Assembly (NCBI GenBank): GCA_030672285.1
Contig: DAOVGS010000018.1
Span: 1 to 32,037 of the forward strand
Source: Hadesarchaea archaeon
Lineage (GTDB): Archaea; Hadarchaeota; Hadarchaeia; Hadarchaeales; Hadarchaeaceae
DNA length: 32,037 nt
Direction: 5' to 3'
In this document: piece after piece, positions 6,596 to 13,165 of the stretch
Layout: the number at the start of each line of letters is the position of its first letter
Position numbering within the stretch: the first letter of the stretch is position 1
Program-made: the position numbers and the translations under genes
The notes under the pieces: generated by a model
What the model was told of the DNA's origin: nothing
What the model saw: only the letters and a program-made list of their open reading frames with translations
The model's database searches: none

Positions 6596-6617
6596 CGTGA
6601 GGGGTGTGTCTTTTCCG
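6596..6617 (-). repeat. tRNA fragment copy (D-loop to anticodon) of the 6722-6794 tRNA
   Basis: These 22 nt match tRNA positions 6757-6778 at 21 of 22 sites, in the same orientation, 161 bp downstream of the tRNA in its direction of transcription. The match starts at the D-loop GGA and stops inside the anticodon loop; the flanks do not match well. Candidates are an attachment-site remnant, a tRNA pseudogene, or a functional tRNA-mimic RNA. Confidence 0.6.
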
Positions 6618-6688
6618 GGTTGGTCCCGGTTTTTAAACCCATTGATTTTTCTTTTTTCTCGTTTATTCTCTGCTTTTGTATCCAAAGT

Positions 6689-6805
6689 GGAGGCAAGCCC
6701 ACGCCCACGGCAGCGTGGTCGTGGCCCCGACGGGATTCGAACCCGCATCTCACCCTCCGTGAGGGGTGTGTCTTCTCCATTAGACTACGGGACCGGCTTG
6801 CCTCC
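6689..6805 (-). other. Leader-trailer helix and hairpin enclosing a pre-tRNA
   Basis: GGAGGCAAGCC in the tRNA 5' leader (6795-6805, minus strand) is perfectly complementary to GGCTTGCCTCC in the trailer (6689-6699). Leader and trailer can thus form an 11-12 bp helix around the tRNA. Between the tRNA 3' end and the trailer arm, 6699-6724 forms a hairpin with 10 of 11 pairs and loop CTGC (on the minus strand). Its arm includes the last three tRNA nucleotides, so it competes with the acceptor end. Confidence 0.55.
6722..6794 (-). tRNA. tRNA, Arg-like, with apparent 8-nt anticodon loop
   Basis: A 73-nt cloverleaf. Acceptor GGTCCCG/CGGGGCC (one G-U pair); D stem GTCT/AGAC with loop AATGGAGA; anticodon stem CACCC/GGGTG; T arm GCGGG-TTCGAAT-CCCGT; discriminator A; no encoded CCA. 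The anticodon loop reads CTCACGGA, eight nt instead of seven. Directly after U33 the triplet is CAC (Val). The loop end GGA, A20 in the D loop and the UAG-CU-type D arm resemble archaeal Arg tRNAs, where dropping one nucleotide would give an NCG anticodon. Identity is therefore open. Element copy C lies directly upstream as its promoter. Confidence 0.75.
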
Positions 6806-6840
6806 AGCTAGGCTTTGGGTGGGGGTTGTTTATTAAGGGG
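6802..6840 (-). promoter_or_regulatory. Shared TATA element, copy C (tRNA promoter)
   Basis: Minus strand: CCCCTTAATAAACAACCCCC then ACCCAAAGCCTAGCTGGAG. TATA and the CAAAGCCT core are kept, but the GC arms are partly lost. It ends 8 bp before the tRNA, so transcription would start in the short leader. This supports the element being a core promoter. Confidence 0.65.
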
Positions 6841-6877
6841 AAAATTGTGTCTCAACAACTTTCGATCCCAAGTGCTA

Positions 6878-7159
6878 CTACACCTTCTTGCTCTCCGCCA
6901 GCAATCTCCTCAGCTTTTCACTGTCAGCGAACACCCAGACTATCCTGCCGTCTTTCGTCACGATTATTTTGTTTGACCTCTGGAGGTACTCGAGGACCAA
7001 ATTAAAGGTCTGGTACATCACCTTCTTCGGCAGATGCCTGAGCAGCTCGGCCTTCGTCGGGTATTCCTTGGCGCTCCTGATGGCGTCCTCGATCATCATG
7101 ACCGTGTCCAGCCGAGGGTAGTGTATTATTTGCCGTCTTTTTCGCGTACTTCCCACCAT
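6878..7159 (-). CDS. Small winged-helix-type regulator
   Basis: A 93-residue basic protein from ATG 7159 (MVGSTRKRRQIIHYPRLDTV). Helices IEDAIRSAKEYPTKAELLRH and MYQTFNLVLEYLQRSNK followed by the hairpin KIIVTKDGRIVWVF fit a winged helix, which in archaea usually means a transcription regulator or plasmid-type DNA-binding protein. The frame is open upstream to 7219, but those codons lie in an AT-rich operator-like leader resembling that of the RHH gene, so the internal ATG is preferred. Element copy D lies 63 bp upstream. Target unknown. Confidence 0.6.
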   Translation of the reverse strand: MVGSTRKRRQIIHYPRLDTVMMIEDAIRSAKEYPTKAELLRHLPKKVMYQTFNLVLEYLQRSNKIIVTKDGRIVWVFADSEKLRRLLAESKKV

Positions 7160-7221
7160 GAATTGTTGGTTATATAAGTTTATATAATTAGCTGGATTCG
7201 TATCAAACGTTTTGTTCATCT

Positions 7222-7260
7222 TTCCCGCCGAGGCTTTGGGCGGGGGTTCTTTATAATGGG
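7222..7260 (-). promoter_or_regulatory. Shared TATA/GC-inverted-repeat element, copy D
   Basis: Minus strand: CCCATTATAAAGAACCCCC then GCCCAAAGCCTCGGCGGG. The perfect CCCGCC/GGCGGG arms match copy B almost base for base. It points to the winged-helix gene starting at 7159. Confidence 0.65.
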
Positions 7261-7374
7261 AAAAAATCCTGAAAAGTTGGAGGAATAGACAAAATTTTCC
7301 TAAATTTTCCTAAACTTTTAAACTTTAATTAGTCGGTTCTACTTTTTTGTTTGTGTAACAGGAGCATAATCGTG

Positions 7375-8127
7375 ATGAGCAACATAGCAACTGGAACAAA
7401 AGCGATAAGAAAACAGTTGATTGGCTTCCGCCCCGTCGGCATAGCCTTCGCCCTGTTCCTCCTCCTGAACCTCGCCCTCTACCTCCTAATCACCCTGCAC
7501 CCCCCGCTGCTGGAGGACCTCTGGCTCTCGGCCGACCGCCCCTGGGGCATCCTGACCTCGATGTTCGTCCACCAGGAGCTCGATCACCTCGCCGGCAACC
7601 TGCTCTTCTTCACGATCTGGAGCGCCCTCTTCGTGACCGTGAACTTGCTCAGCGGCGCGGAAGCGAGGAGATGGTGGAGCAGGTTTTTCCTCGGGGCGGT
7701 CTTCCTCGCGGGCATCACGGCGAACGCCATCGAGTTTGGGGCGTGGGGGATGGCCGGCGTGCCGGATAATTCGTGGGGCGCATCGGGGGTGGTCTATGCC
7801 GCTATGGGGGTTCTGCTGGCGTGCGCCCTTTACAACCTCCCCTCCAACCTGACTGCCCTTCGTGCGGCGGTTGCCACGCGGAGGCGTAAACCCAGGAAGA
7901 TCCGGCGAAGACTGAAGCTCGTCCTAAAATTTGAGAAAACATTCATCGTGTCCATGGTCACCATAGGAGTCGTGGTTGTTTTCCTGTCCCAGCTGGTTCT
8001 GGACCCGGGGACCTTCTTCAGCGCTGGACCGGGGGTCGACGTGCTGGCCCACGAGCTTGGGTTCCTCCTCGGCTTCCTGCCGGCGATGCTCCTGTTCTAC
8101 ACCCACGTTTCCAAGAAAGGAAAGTGA
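7375..8127 (+). CDS. Rhomboid-family intramembrane serine protease
   Basis: A 250-residue membrane protein with about six hydrophobic segments. Rhomboid hallmarks are present: HxxxN at His71-Asn75 (HLAGN), the catalytic serine in GASG at Ser137, and the partner histidine His226 in the last segment (VLAHELGFLLGFL). It would cut substrate transmembrane helices in the cytoplasmic membrane. A long basic loop (residues ~165-187, RRRKPRKIRRRLK) sits between the Ser and His helices, which is unusual. ATG 7375 is used; GTG 7372 is closer to AGGAG. TATA-like TTTTAAACTTTAATTAG lies 45-60 bp upstream. Confidence 0.85.
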   Translation: MSNIATGTKAIRKQLIGFRPVGIAFALFLLLNLALYLLITLHPPLLEDLWLSADRPWGILTSMFVHQELDHLAGNLLFFTIWSALFVTVNLLSGAEARRWWSRFFLGAVFLAGITANAIEFGAWGMAGVPDNSWGASGVVYAAMGVLLACALYNLPSNLTALRAAVATRRRKPRKIRRRLKLVLKFEKTFIVSMVTIGVVVVFLSQLVLDPGTFFSAGPGVDVLAHELGFLLGFLPAMLLFYTHVSKKGK

Positions 8128-8142
8128 ATGCGGGCTATCCCC

Positions 8143-8445
8143 CTAAATCTCTCCCTTCTTGCCCGCCCTTAAACGAGCAATTCTCCTGATCATTTCGTCG
8201 ATGACGTCGAGGCGATATGCTACTTCCCTCGGTAGGATTTTGAGGATGTACGCCTCATCCTCCTCCTGCCAGTAGAAAATCCGCCACTTGCCTATCCTCA
8301 ACCTGAAAAGCCCGTCTCTTATCTTTCGAATGTCTCCTTTGCCAGTTTTCTCGAATTCCCTGAGTTTACTTCGAATCAGTGCCCAGTCCTTTGAGGGTAG
8401 TTTCTTTAGATCATCTAAGACCTTTCTTTCGACGTTCAACTTCAC
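8143..8445 (-). CDS. RelE/ParE-family toxin
   Basis: A 100-residue basic protein with RelE-fold features: an N-terminal strand and helices (ERKVLDDLKKLPSKDW), then IRKIRDGLFRLRIGKWRIFY and a final strand AYILKILPRE. The basic and aromatic residues in LRIGKWRIFYW occupy the usual catalytic face of ribosome-dependent mRNA interferases. The 3'-terminal helix (MIRRIARLRAGKKG) is long and basic. It follows its antitoxin gene with a 35-bp overlap. Confidence 0.85.
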   Translation of the reverse strand: MKLNVERKVLDDLKKLPSKDWALIRSKLREFEKTGKGDIRKIRDGLFRLRIGKWRIFYWQEEDEAYILKILPREVAYRLDVIDEMIRRIARLRAGKKGEI

Positions 8446-8623
8446 GAATCGCTTCCTCCAACGGTATGAACTCGCCTTCCTTGAGGGTCTTTAAAAGATC
8501 GTCTATGAACGCCTCACGTATTTCGATGAGTTCGTGAATGATCTGGTCGTAAGTCTTCCCCTTCTCCCCAACACTCTTGAGCAAATCTCGTGTGCTCTCT
8601 TGGACTTGGATAGTCGTGACCAT
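8411..8623 (-). CDS. Antitoxin of the RelE-type toxin
   Basis: A 70-residue acidic/helical protein: MVTTIQVQESTRDLLKSVGE forms an RHH-like strand and helix, as in VapB/RelB-type antitoxins, and the C-terminal half (IDDLLKTLKEGEFIPLEEAI) is suited to wrap the toxin. ATG 8623 is chosen because GGGAGGAG lies just before it; an in-frame ATG at 8635 lacks an SD. A palindrome next to the TATA box upstream suggests autorepression. Confidence 0.8.
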   Translation of the reverse strand: MVTTIQVQESTRDLLKSVGEKGKTYDQIIHELIEIREAFIDDLLKTLKEGEFIPLEEAIREVERRKKGLR

Positions 8624-8641
8624 TTCTCCTCCCATTCAGTA

Positions 8642-8666
8642 CTATAGCGGCTATAGCTTTATATAG
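8642..8666 (-). promoter_or_regulatory. TATA box and palindromic operator of the RelE-type operon
   Basis: CTATAGC-G-GCTATAG (8642-8656) is a perfect 15-bp inverted repeat. The adjacent CTATATAAAGC (8656-8666, minus strand) is the TATA box. The operator lies between TATA and the antitoxin start at 8623. Confidence 0.55.
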
Positions 8667-8785
8667 TTGTTGATGAGAAGGCGAGAATCCGCAAGACGGG
8701 AGCCTCGTGCATCAAGGGGCGAGATCATACGGAAATTGGTGGCGGTTTTTTAACCACCGACGCACACCCAAGCTTGGTTGAGAGC

Positions 8786-10060
8786 ATGGCGCTCGAGGAG
8801 AAGACTATTCACGACCCGGTGCACGGCAGCATGCGCCTGAGCGGCCTCGTCCTCGAGCTCGTCGACACCCCCGAGGTCCAGCGCCTTCGAAGCATCCGGC
8901 AGCTCGGCCTCGCCAACCTCGCGTTCCCTGGCGCAAATCATTCCCGCTTCGAGCATGCCCTCGGCGTCGCATACCTCCTGAAGCGGATGAGCGAGGAGCT
9001 CAAGCTGCGCGGGCGTGAGCTGAACCTCCTCCTCGCCGCCGCAACCCTCCACGATGTCGGCCACGCCCCCTACTCCCACACTCTCGAGTACCTGACGAAG
9101 GAGTACGTGGGGAAGGACCACATGCAGGTGACCGGGGATATCCTGCGGGGGAAGCTCAGCATTTGCCCGCCGGGGGAAGTCAAACACCTTCGGGAGCTGC
9201 GGGTGCCGAGCGTGGTCGAGGTGCTCGAGCGCCACGGCATAAACCCGGGGGAGGTCGCGCGGTTGTTGCTGGGGAAGCACCGCAAGCCTTACCTCGGGCA
9301 GCTCATCTACGGCGATGTCGATGTCGACCAGATGGATTTCCTGCTCCGCGACGCCCACTTCACGGGCGTGGCCCTCGGGATGGTGGATATCGACCGCCTG
9401 ATGGACACCCTCTGCGTGCATCGCGGGCGCCTGGCGATCCTGAGCAAGGGAATCGAGGCGGTCGAGGGGCTGCTGACCGCGCGCGCCCTGATGTACACCT
9501 CGGTCTACTTTCACCACACCACGCGCGCGGCCGAGATGATGCTGATGAACGCGGTTGAGTTTGCGATCGAGCGGGACGAGGCGGTCACCAAGGACAATTT
9601 TTACCTGATGACGGACGCCGAGCTGATGGGGCACCTTTGCTCGATGGATGGATACCCTAAAGATATCGCGCTTCGCCTCCGTTACCGCCAGCTCTTCAAG
9701 CCCGCATACGTCGAGGAGCGCCGCGAGCTAACGAGCGCTGAGAAGCGGGGATACCTCAGGCGCTACGGCCGATGGCGCCGCACCCGCGAGCTGCAGGATG
9801 AAATCGCGGATGAGGCGGGCGTACCCCACGGTCAGGTCATCCTCGACATCCCGATCGTCGACATAATAATTTCAGAACCCCGCCTGGCGAAGGTCGAGAT
9901 TCCCGTGCTCGCGGAGGGGAAGCTTGAGAAATTATCTAAGCTCTCACCCATAGCGGCTGCCGTCGAGAAGCGGCAGGCCCCCCGATACCTGCTGCGGGTC
10001 ATCACCGAGTCCAGGCACGTGGACCGGGTGAGGCTGGCGACGAAAAAAGTTTTGAGTTAA
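8786..10060 (+). CDS. HD-domain nucleotide phosphohydrolase (COG1078, SAMHD1/dGTPase-like)
   Basis: A 424-residue HD-superfamily protein. The N-terminal IHDPVHGSMRL signature and HSRFEHALGV (His52) are followed by the HD pair at His89-Asp90 (TLHDVGHAPYSH) and the fourth ligand region VDVDQMDFLLRD (Asp181), the set used for metal binding in dNTP triphosphohydrolases such as SAMHD1. The likely reaction is removal of triphosphate from a (d)NTP; the substrate cannot be read from sequence. ATG 8786 is preferred over TTG 8774. No partner gene is evident; the flavodoxin gene follows after 20 bp and may be co-transcribed. Confidence 0.87.
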   Translation: MALEEKTIHDPVHGSMRLSGLVLELVDTPEVQRLRSIRQLGLANLAFPGANHSRFEHALGVAYLLKRMSEELKLRGRELNLLLAAATLHDVGHAPYSHTLEYLTKEYVGKDHMQVTGDILRGKLSICPPGEVKHLRELRVPSVVEVLERHGINPGEVARLLLGKHRKPYLGQLIYGDVDVDQMDFLLRDAHFTGVALGMVDIDRLMDTLCVHRGRLAILSKGIEAVEGLLTARALMYTSVYFHHTTRAAEMMLMNAVEFAIERDEAVTKDNFYLMTDAELMGHLCSMDGYPKDIALRLRYRQLFKPAYVEERRELTSAEKRGYLRRYGRWRRTRELQDEIADEAGVPHGQVILDIPIVDIIISEPRLAKVEIPVLAEGKLEKLSKLSPIAAAVEKRQAPRYLLRVITESRHVDRVRLATKKVLS

Positions 10061-10080
10061 AATCATCTGGAAATGAGATA

Positions 10081-10569
10081 ATGACCGGAGTTGTAGCATA
10101 CTACACCAGGACTGGAAAGACGAGATTTGTTGCACAACGGTTGGCCAAGGCACTGGGTTGCAGAGCGCTCGAGATATCAGATCTGAAAAAGCGAATGGGG
10201 TTAATAGCATACCTAAAGGCCGCGAGAGATGCCAGGGGCAAAAAGAGGACAGAGATAGAGCCAAAGACGATCGATACCACAGGATGCGACCTAATCTGCC
10301 TCGGAACCCCGGTCTGGTGGTCTAACCCCACCCCAGCGATGATGACCCTGCTAGACAACCTTGATGTAAAGGGGAAAGATGTGGTGATATTTGGCACGGC
10401 AGACAGGTCTCCTGAACGAACCATTGACATCCTCAGGAAAAGGGTGGAGGAGAAGGGGGGTACTATCGTGGAATCCTTCTTTTGCCTGAAGGGGAGCGAT
10501 GAAGAGAGAATGAAGGTTGTGGAAGATTTCGTAGACCGCTTCAGAAAGCAGTCCCGATTGCACTTTTAA
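10081..10569 (+). CDS. Flavodoxin-family protein
   Basis: A 162-residue flavodoxin-like protein. YYTRTGKTRFVAQRLA is the phosphate-binding loop for FMN, preceded by the first strand (TGVVAYY). LICLGTPVWWSNPTPAMM is the ring-binding loop, with the GxPVWW pattern of the flavodoxin/NAD(P)H-dehydrogenase-like branch. It probably carries FMN and transfers electrons in the cytoplasm; its partner is unknown. ATG lies 20 bp after the HD gene within ATGAGATAATG, with a GGAAATGAG SD-like site. Codon use is less GC-rich than the neighbours. Confidence 0.83.
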   Translation: MTGVVAYYTRTGKTRFVAQRLAKALGCRALEISDLKKRMGLIAYLKAARDARGKKRTEIEPKTIDTTGCDLICLGTPVWWSNPTPAMMTLLDNLDVKGKDVVIFGTADRSPERTIDILRKRVEEKGGTIVESFFCLKGSDEERMKVVEDFVDRFRKQSRLHF

Positions 10570-10674
10570 CATTAAAGAAAGTTACCTTGACAGTTTTGTG
10601 ATGAGGAGAATAATTGAAATATCGGGGACAGGTATTACCTAAATTTTCCAGGTAAAGTGGGTTGATGAAAAATT

Positions 10675-11265
10675 TTAAACTAGGGCTTCCCGCCCCTGGT
10701 CAGTCAGCCTCATGCGGGCGTCCAGATAACCCAGGGTCTGCAGCCTCCTGACCTGCCCCCGCGCAACCATCACGGGTACGCCCACGTCGCTGGCGGCCCG
10801 CTCTAGGGGAATCCCGGTGTCAAGGTTTCGGAGGATGCCCCTACCGACCTCACCCACAAGCAACTCGTCGGCGAGCCTCCGCTTGGTCGCGGAGTTCATC
10901 TCCGGCCGCGCGGCGAGGATGCGCTTGAGGAGCTCGGGCCCCGGGGCGGCGCCGTACTTCTGGGTGAGCACCCGCTGGCAGGAACTCGACCCGGCTATCG
11001 CACACCGGAGGCCCTCGAGATCCCTCACCAACCCGAGCAGATCTCCAAAACGCTTCACCCGCCTTTCCGCCCCTATACCCAAACTGCCGCGGAGCGCCTC
11101 GTTTGCGTCCAGCAATCGCTTCACTTCCTTGCGCAGGAAATTGACCTCCCCCGAGAGTTTGCGCCTTCGAGCGATGCCGCCGCCGGAAAAGAGGATTATC
11201 CCTAGGAGCAGGAGGATGATGACCACGAGCAACGCTTCAACCCACACCCCCACCACCGCTCCCAT
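10675..11265 (-). CDS. Membrane-anchored coiled-coil protein with C-terminal winged-helix-like domain
   Basis: A 196-residue protein. One N-terminal transmembrane helix (VEALLVVIILLLLGIILFSG) precedes a basic patch (ARRRK) and a predicted coiled coil (~38-75). A middle helical region contains two Cys (LRCAIAGSSSCQRV). The last ~60 residues (IPLERAASDVGVPVMVARGQ, ending LGYLDARMRLTDQGREALV) look like a winged helix. The soluble part should face the cytoplasm. It may be a membrane-tethered regulator; no family is recognised. Confidence 0.6.
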   Translation of the reverse strand: MGAVVGVWVEALLVVIILLLLGIILFSGGGIARRRKLSGEVNFLRKEVKRLLDANEALRGSLGIGAERRVKRFGDLLGLVRDLEGLRCAIAGSSSCQRVLTQKYGAAPGPELLKRILAARPEMNSATKRRLADELLVGEVGRGILRNLDTGIPLERAASDVGVPVMVARGQVRRLQTLGYLDARMRLTDQGREALV

Positions 11266-11358
11266 TTACGCGCTAGGGATTAAAAACAGCTGGGTCGGCA
11301 ACGCACGTCATCGCCTAAACCCTTATTTTCAGGGCACCAGAGGTTACGCGGTGCTCAC

Positions 11359-12606
11359 GTGTTCGTCGAGGGACTCAAGTGCCTGAGGTGCGGACGAAAG
11401 CACGCGCCGACGAAGGGTTTGTACACCTGTGAGAAGTGCGGGGGCAAATTGGAAATCCTTTACGATTACGACGCGATCGCCGACGTGGTGGGGAAAAGGG
11501 AATTCGCTAAGCGGCGCGCGGGCGTTTGGAAATATTTCGAGCTCTTGCCCGTGGCCAGCAGGAAGAACATCGTGACGCTGGGCGAGGGGGGCATGCCGCT
11601 CCTGGAGGCGAAAAACCTGGCCCGCAAGCTAGGGCTCAGGCGGCTCCTCCTCAAGGATGAGACCAAGAACCCGACGGCATCATTCAAGGATCGACCGATG
11701 AGCGTCGGTTTATCCAAAGCGGTCGAGTTCGGGGCACGAAAGGTCGTGACGGCGTCGAGCGGGAACGCTGCGATCGCGCTCGCGGCCTACGCGGCGAAGG
11801 CGGGGGTCGAGTGTTACGCTTTCGTCCCAGCGGGGGCAGCGGCGAGCAAGCTGGCTCAGCTCTCGATGTACGGGGCCCACGTGGTCAAGGTTACCCGCAG
11901 GGGGGTGGGTGACCCGACCTACGAGCTCATGCGCGCGGCGTGGAGGAAATTCGGGTGGCATCCCATCCCCAGCTGCGGCGCCTTCAACCCCTACCAGCCC
12001 GAGGGCTCCAAGACGATGTCGTACGAGGTGTGCGAACAGCTGGGCTGGCGGGTGCCGGATTGGGTCGTCGTTCCGGTCGGGGCGGGGACCTTGCTTTCGG
12101 GGAACGCCAAGGGCTACTTCGAGTTCGAGCAACTTGGCTTGGTCAAAGGGGTGCCTCGCCTCGCAGCGATTCAGGCCGAGGGTTGCGCCCCTCTCGTCAA
12201 AGCGTTCAGGGAGGACACACCGCCCTATGAAATTCCGACTTGGCCGAACCCGAACACCGTGGCGTCGGGGCTTGTGGATCCCTACCCTTGGGACGCCGAT
12301 ACCGCGATCCCCGCGATCAAACGTTCGAGGGGTGCCGCGCAGGCGGTGAGCGACGCGGAGATCCTGGAGGCGGAGAAGCTCTTGGCTAGAAGTGAGGGGG
12401 TCTTCGCCGAACCTTCGGGCGCGGCAGGGCTGGCAGGGCTCCGCAAATTACTCGAGGCCGGAGTCATCGATCGTTCGGATGTCGTCGTGGTCGAGGTGAC
12501 GGGGGGCGGGCTCAAGGATGTGCGGACGGCGATGAAGTTAGCCGAGGAGCCGACAGTGATCGAGCCGGAGCTCGGGCAGTTCAAGCGGTTGTTGAAGAAG
12601 GGGTAG
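11359..12606 (+). CDS. thrC: Threonine synthase
   Basis: A 415-residue PLP enzyme converting O-phosphohomoserine to threonine. An N-terminal zinc ribbon (Cys8-x2-Cys11 and Cys24-x2-Cys27) is typical of archaeal and plant-type threonine synthases. Lys110 in NPTASFKDRPMSV binds PLP, and the glycine-rich PVGAGTLLSGNAKGY holds its phosphate. The C-terminal FAEPSGAAGLAGL motif is also in place. The start is GTG 11359, the first start after upstream stops, giving the expected N-terminus just before the zinc ribbon. It appears monocistronic; no other threonine genes are adjacent. Confidence 0.93.
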   Translation: MFVEGLKCLRCGRKHAPTKGLYTCEKCGGKLEILYDYDAIADVVGKREFAKRRAGVWKYFELLPVASRKNIVTLGEGGMPLLEAKNLARKLGLRRLLLKDETKNPTASFKDRPMSVGLSKAVEFGARKVVTASSGNAAIALAAYAAKAGVECYAFVPAGAAASKLAQLSMYGAHVVKVTRRGVGDPTYELMRAAWRKFGWHPIPSCGAFNPYQPEGSKTMSYEVCEQLGWRVPDWVVVPVGAGTLLSGNAKGYFEFEQLGLVKGVPRLAAIQAEGCAPLVKAFREDTPPYEIPTWPNPNTVASGLVDPYPWDADTAIPAIKRSRGAAQAVSDAEILEAEKLLARSEGVFAEPSGAAGLAGLRKLLEAGVIDRSDVVVVEVTGGGLKDVRTAMKLAEEPTVIEPELGQFKRLLKKG

Positions 12607-12682
12607 CGACAAATTCACAACATTTAAATTGGGCTTGAAAAAAGAGTAAAAACTGTCTGAAAGGGTTAAGGAGGTGAAATGG

Positions 12683-13111
12683 ATGGAAAAGAAAACGTTG
12701 ACGTATATCGGGCTTATCGGTGGTATAATTGCAATAGTCGGAGTTTTCTTGGACTGGATAACCGTAACGGTGACCGCTGGAGGCTTTTCAGTATCGGCCG
12801 GAGCATCAGGGTGGACGTGCACAGCAGCGGTGGTTTCACCCTATCTTGCTTTGCTCGGCGGCATCCTCGCGCTGCTAGGTGGTATCGGGCTGCTGTCTGG
12901 TAAGAGGGGCCTCGGCTTCTTGCTTCCCATAGGCGGGATACTTGCTATCGTTGGCGCAGGTTGGTTCTACGCTGACCTCAATGCTGCGATAGGAGCAGCG
13001 GGGGCTGCAGCTGGAGTGGGCGTATCGGTAGGCGCTGGTATCGGCCTCTATGCATCCATCGTCGGCGGCGTAATAGCCCTGATTGGAGCGGCCGGCCTGA
13101 GAGGGAAGTAA
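12683..13111 (+). CDS. Small Gly/Ala-rich four-helix membrane protein
   Basis: A 142-residue protein with about four hydrophobic helices: LTYIGLIGGIIAIVGVFLDW, a mid pair around PYLALLGGILALLGGIGLL and LGFLLPIGGILAIVGAGWFY, and a last one YASIVGGVIALIGAAGL. A small extracytoplasmic loop after helix 1 (TVTAGGFSVSAGASGWTC) is Ser/Gly-rich. GGAGGTG 8 bp before ATG 12683 fixes the start; the upstream GTG overlaps that SD. It resembles uncharacterised small archaeal membrane proteins with repeated GG-containing helices. Function unknown. Confidence 0.7.
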   Translation: MEKKTLTYIGLIGGIIAIVGVFLDWITVTVTAGGFSVSAGASGWTCTAAVVSPYLALLGGILALLGGIGLLSGKRGLGFLLPIGGILAIVGAGWFYADLNAAIGAAGAAAGVGVSVGAGIGLYASIVGGVIALIGAAGLRGK

Positions 13112-13138
13112 CCCCGCGGACACGTACCAAGCGAAGGC

Positions 13139-13152
13139 TTTTTTAATTTTTT
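13139..13152 (+). terminator. T-rich terminator after the small membrane gene
   Basis: TTTTTTAATTTTTT follows the end of the plus-strand membrane protein gene by ~28 bp. Archaeal termination is typically at such T-runs without a strong hairpin. It also sits just after the stop of the convergent carbamoyltransferase gene. Confidence 0.5.
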
Positions 13153-13165
13153 CACAAGAAGTAGC

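Noticed and set aside
6547-6780. Minus-strand frame of 77 codons with repeated EKTHPSR
   Set aside because: It reads through the tRNA; the repeat is the tRNA fragment copy, not a protein repeat.
6487-7260. Element copies B, C and D considered as a CRISPR-like array
   Set aside because: Spacings are irregular (about 315 and 420 bp), genes lie between copies, and each copy has a TATA box positioned for a gene.
8750-9634. 294-codon minus-strand frame opposite the HD-domain gene
   Set aside because: It is the antisense shadow of a GC-rich gene with intact HD motifs; its His/Gln/Val-rich composition resembles no protein family.
10570-10674. Intergenic region between the flavodoxin and 10675-11265 genes
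   Set aside because: No ORF, hairpin or RNA signature could be supported.
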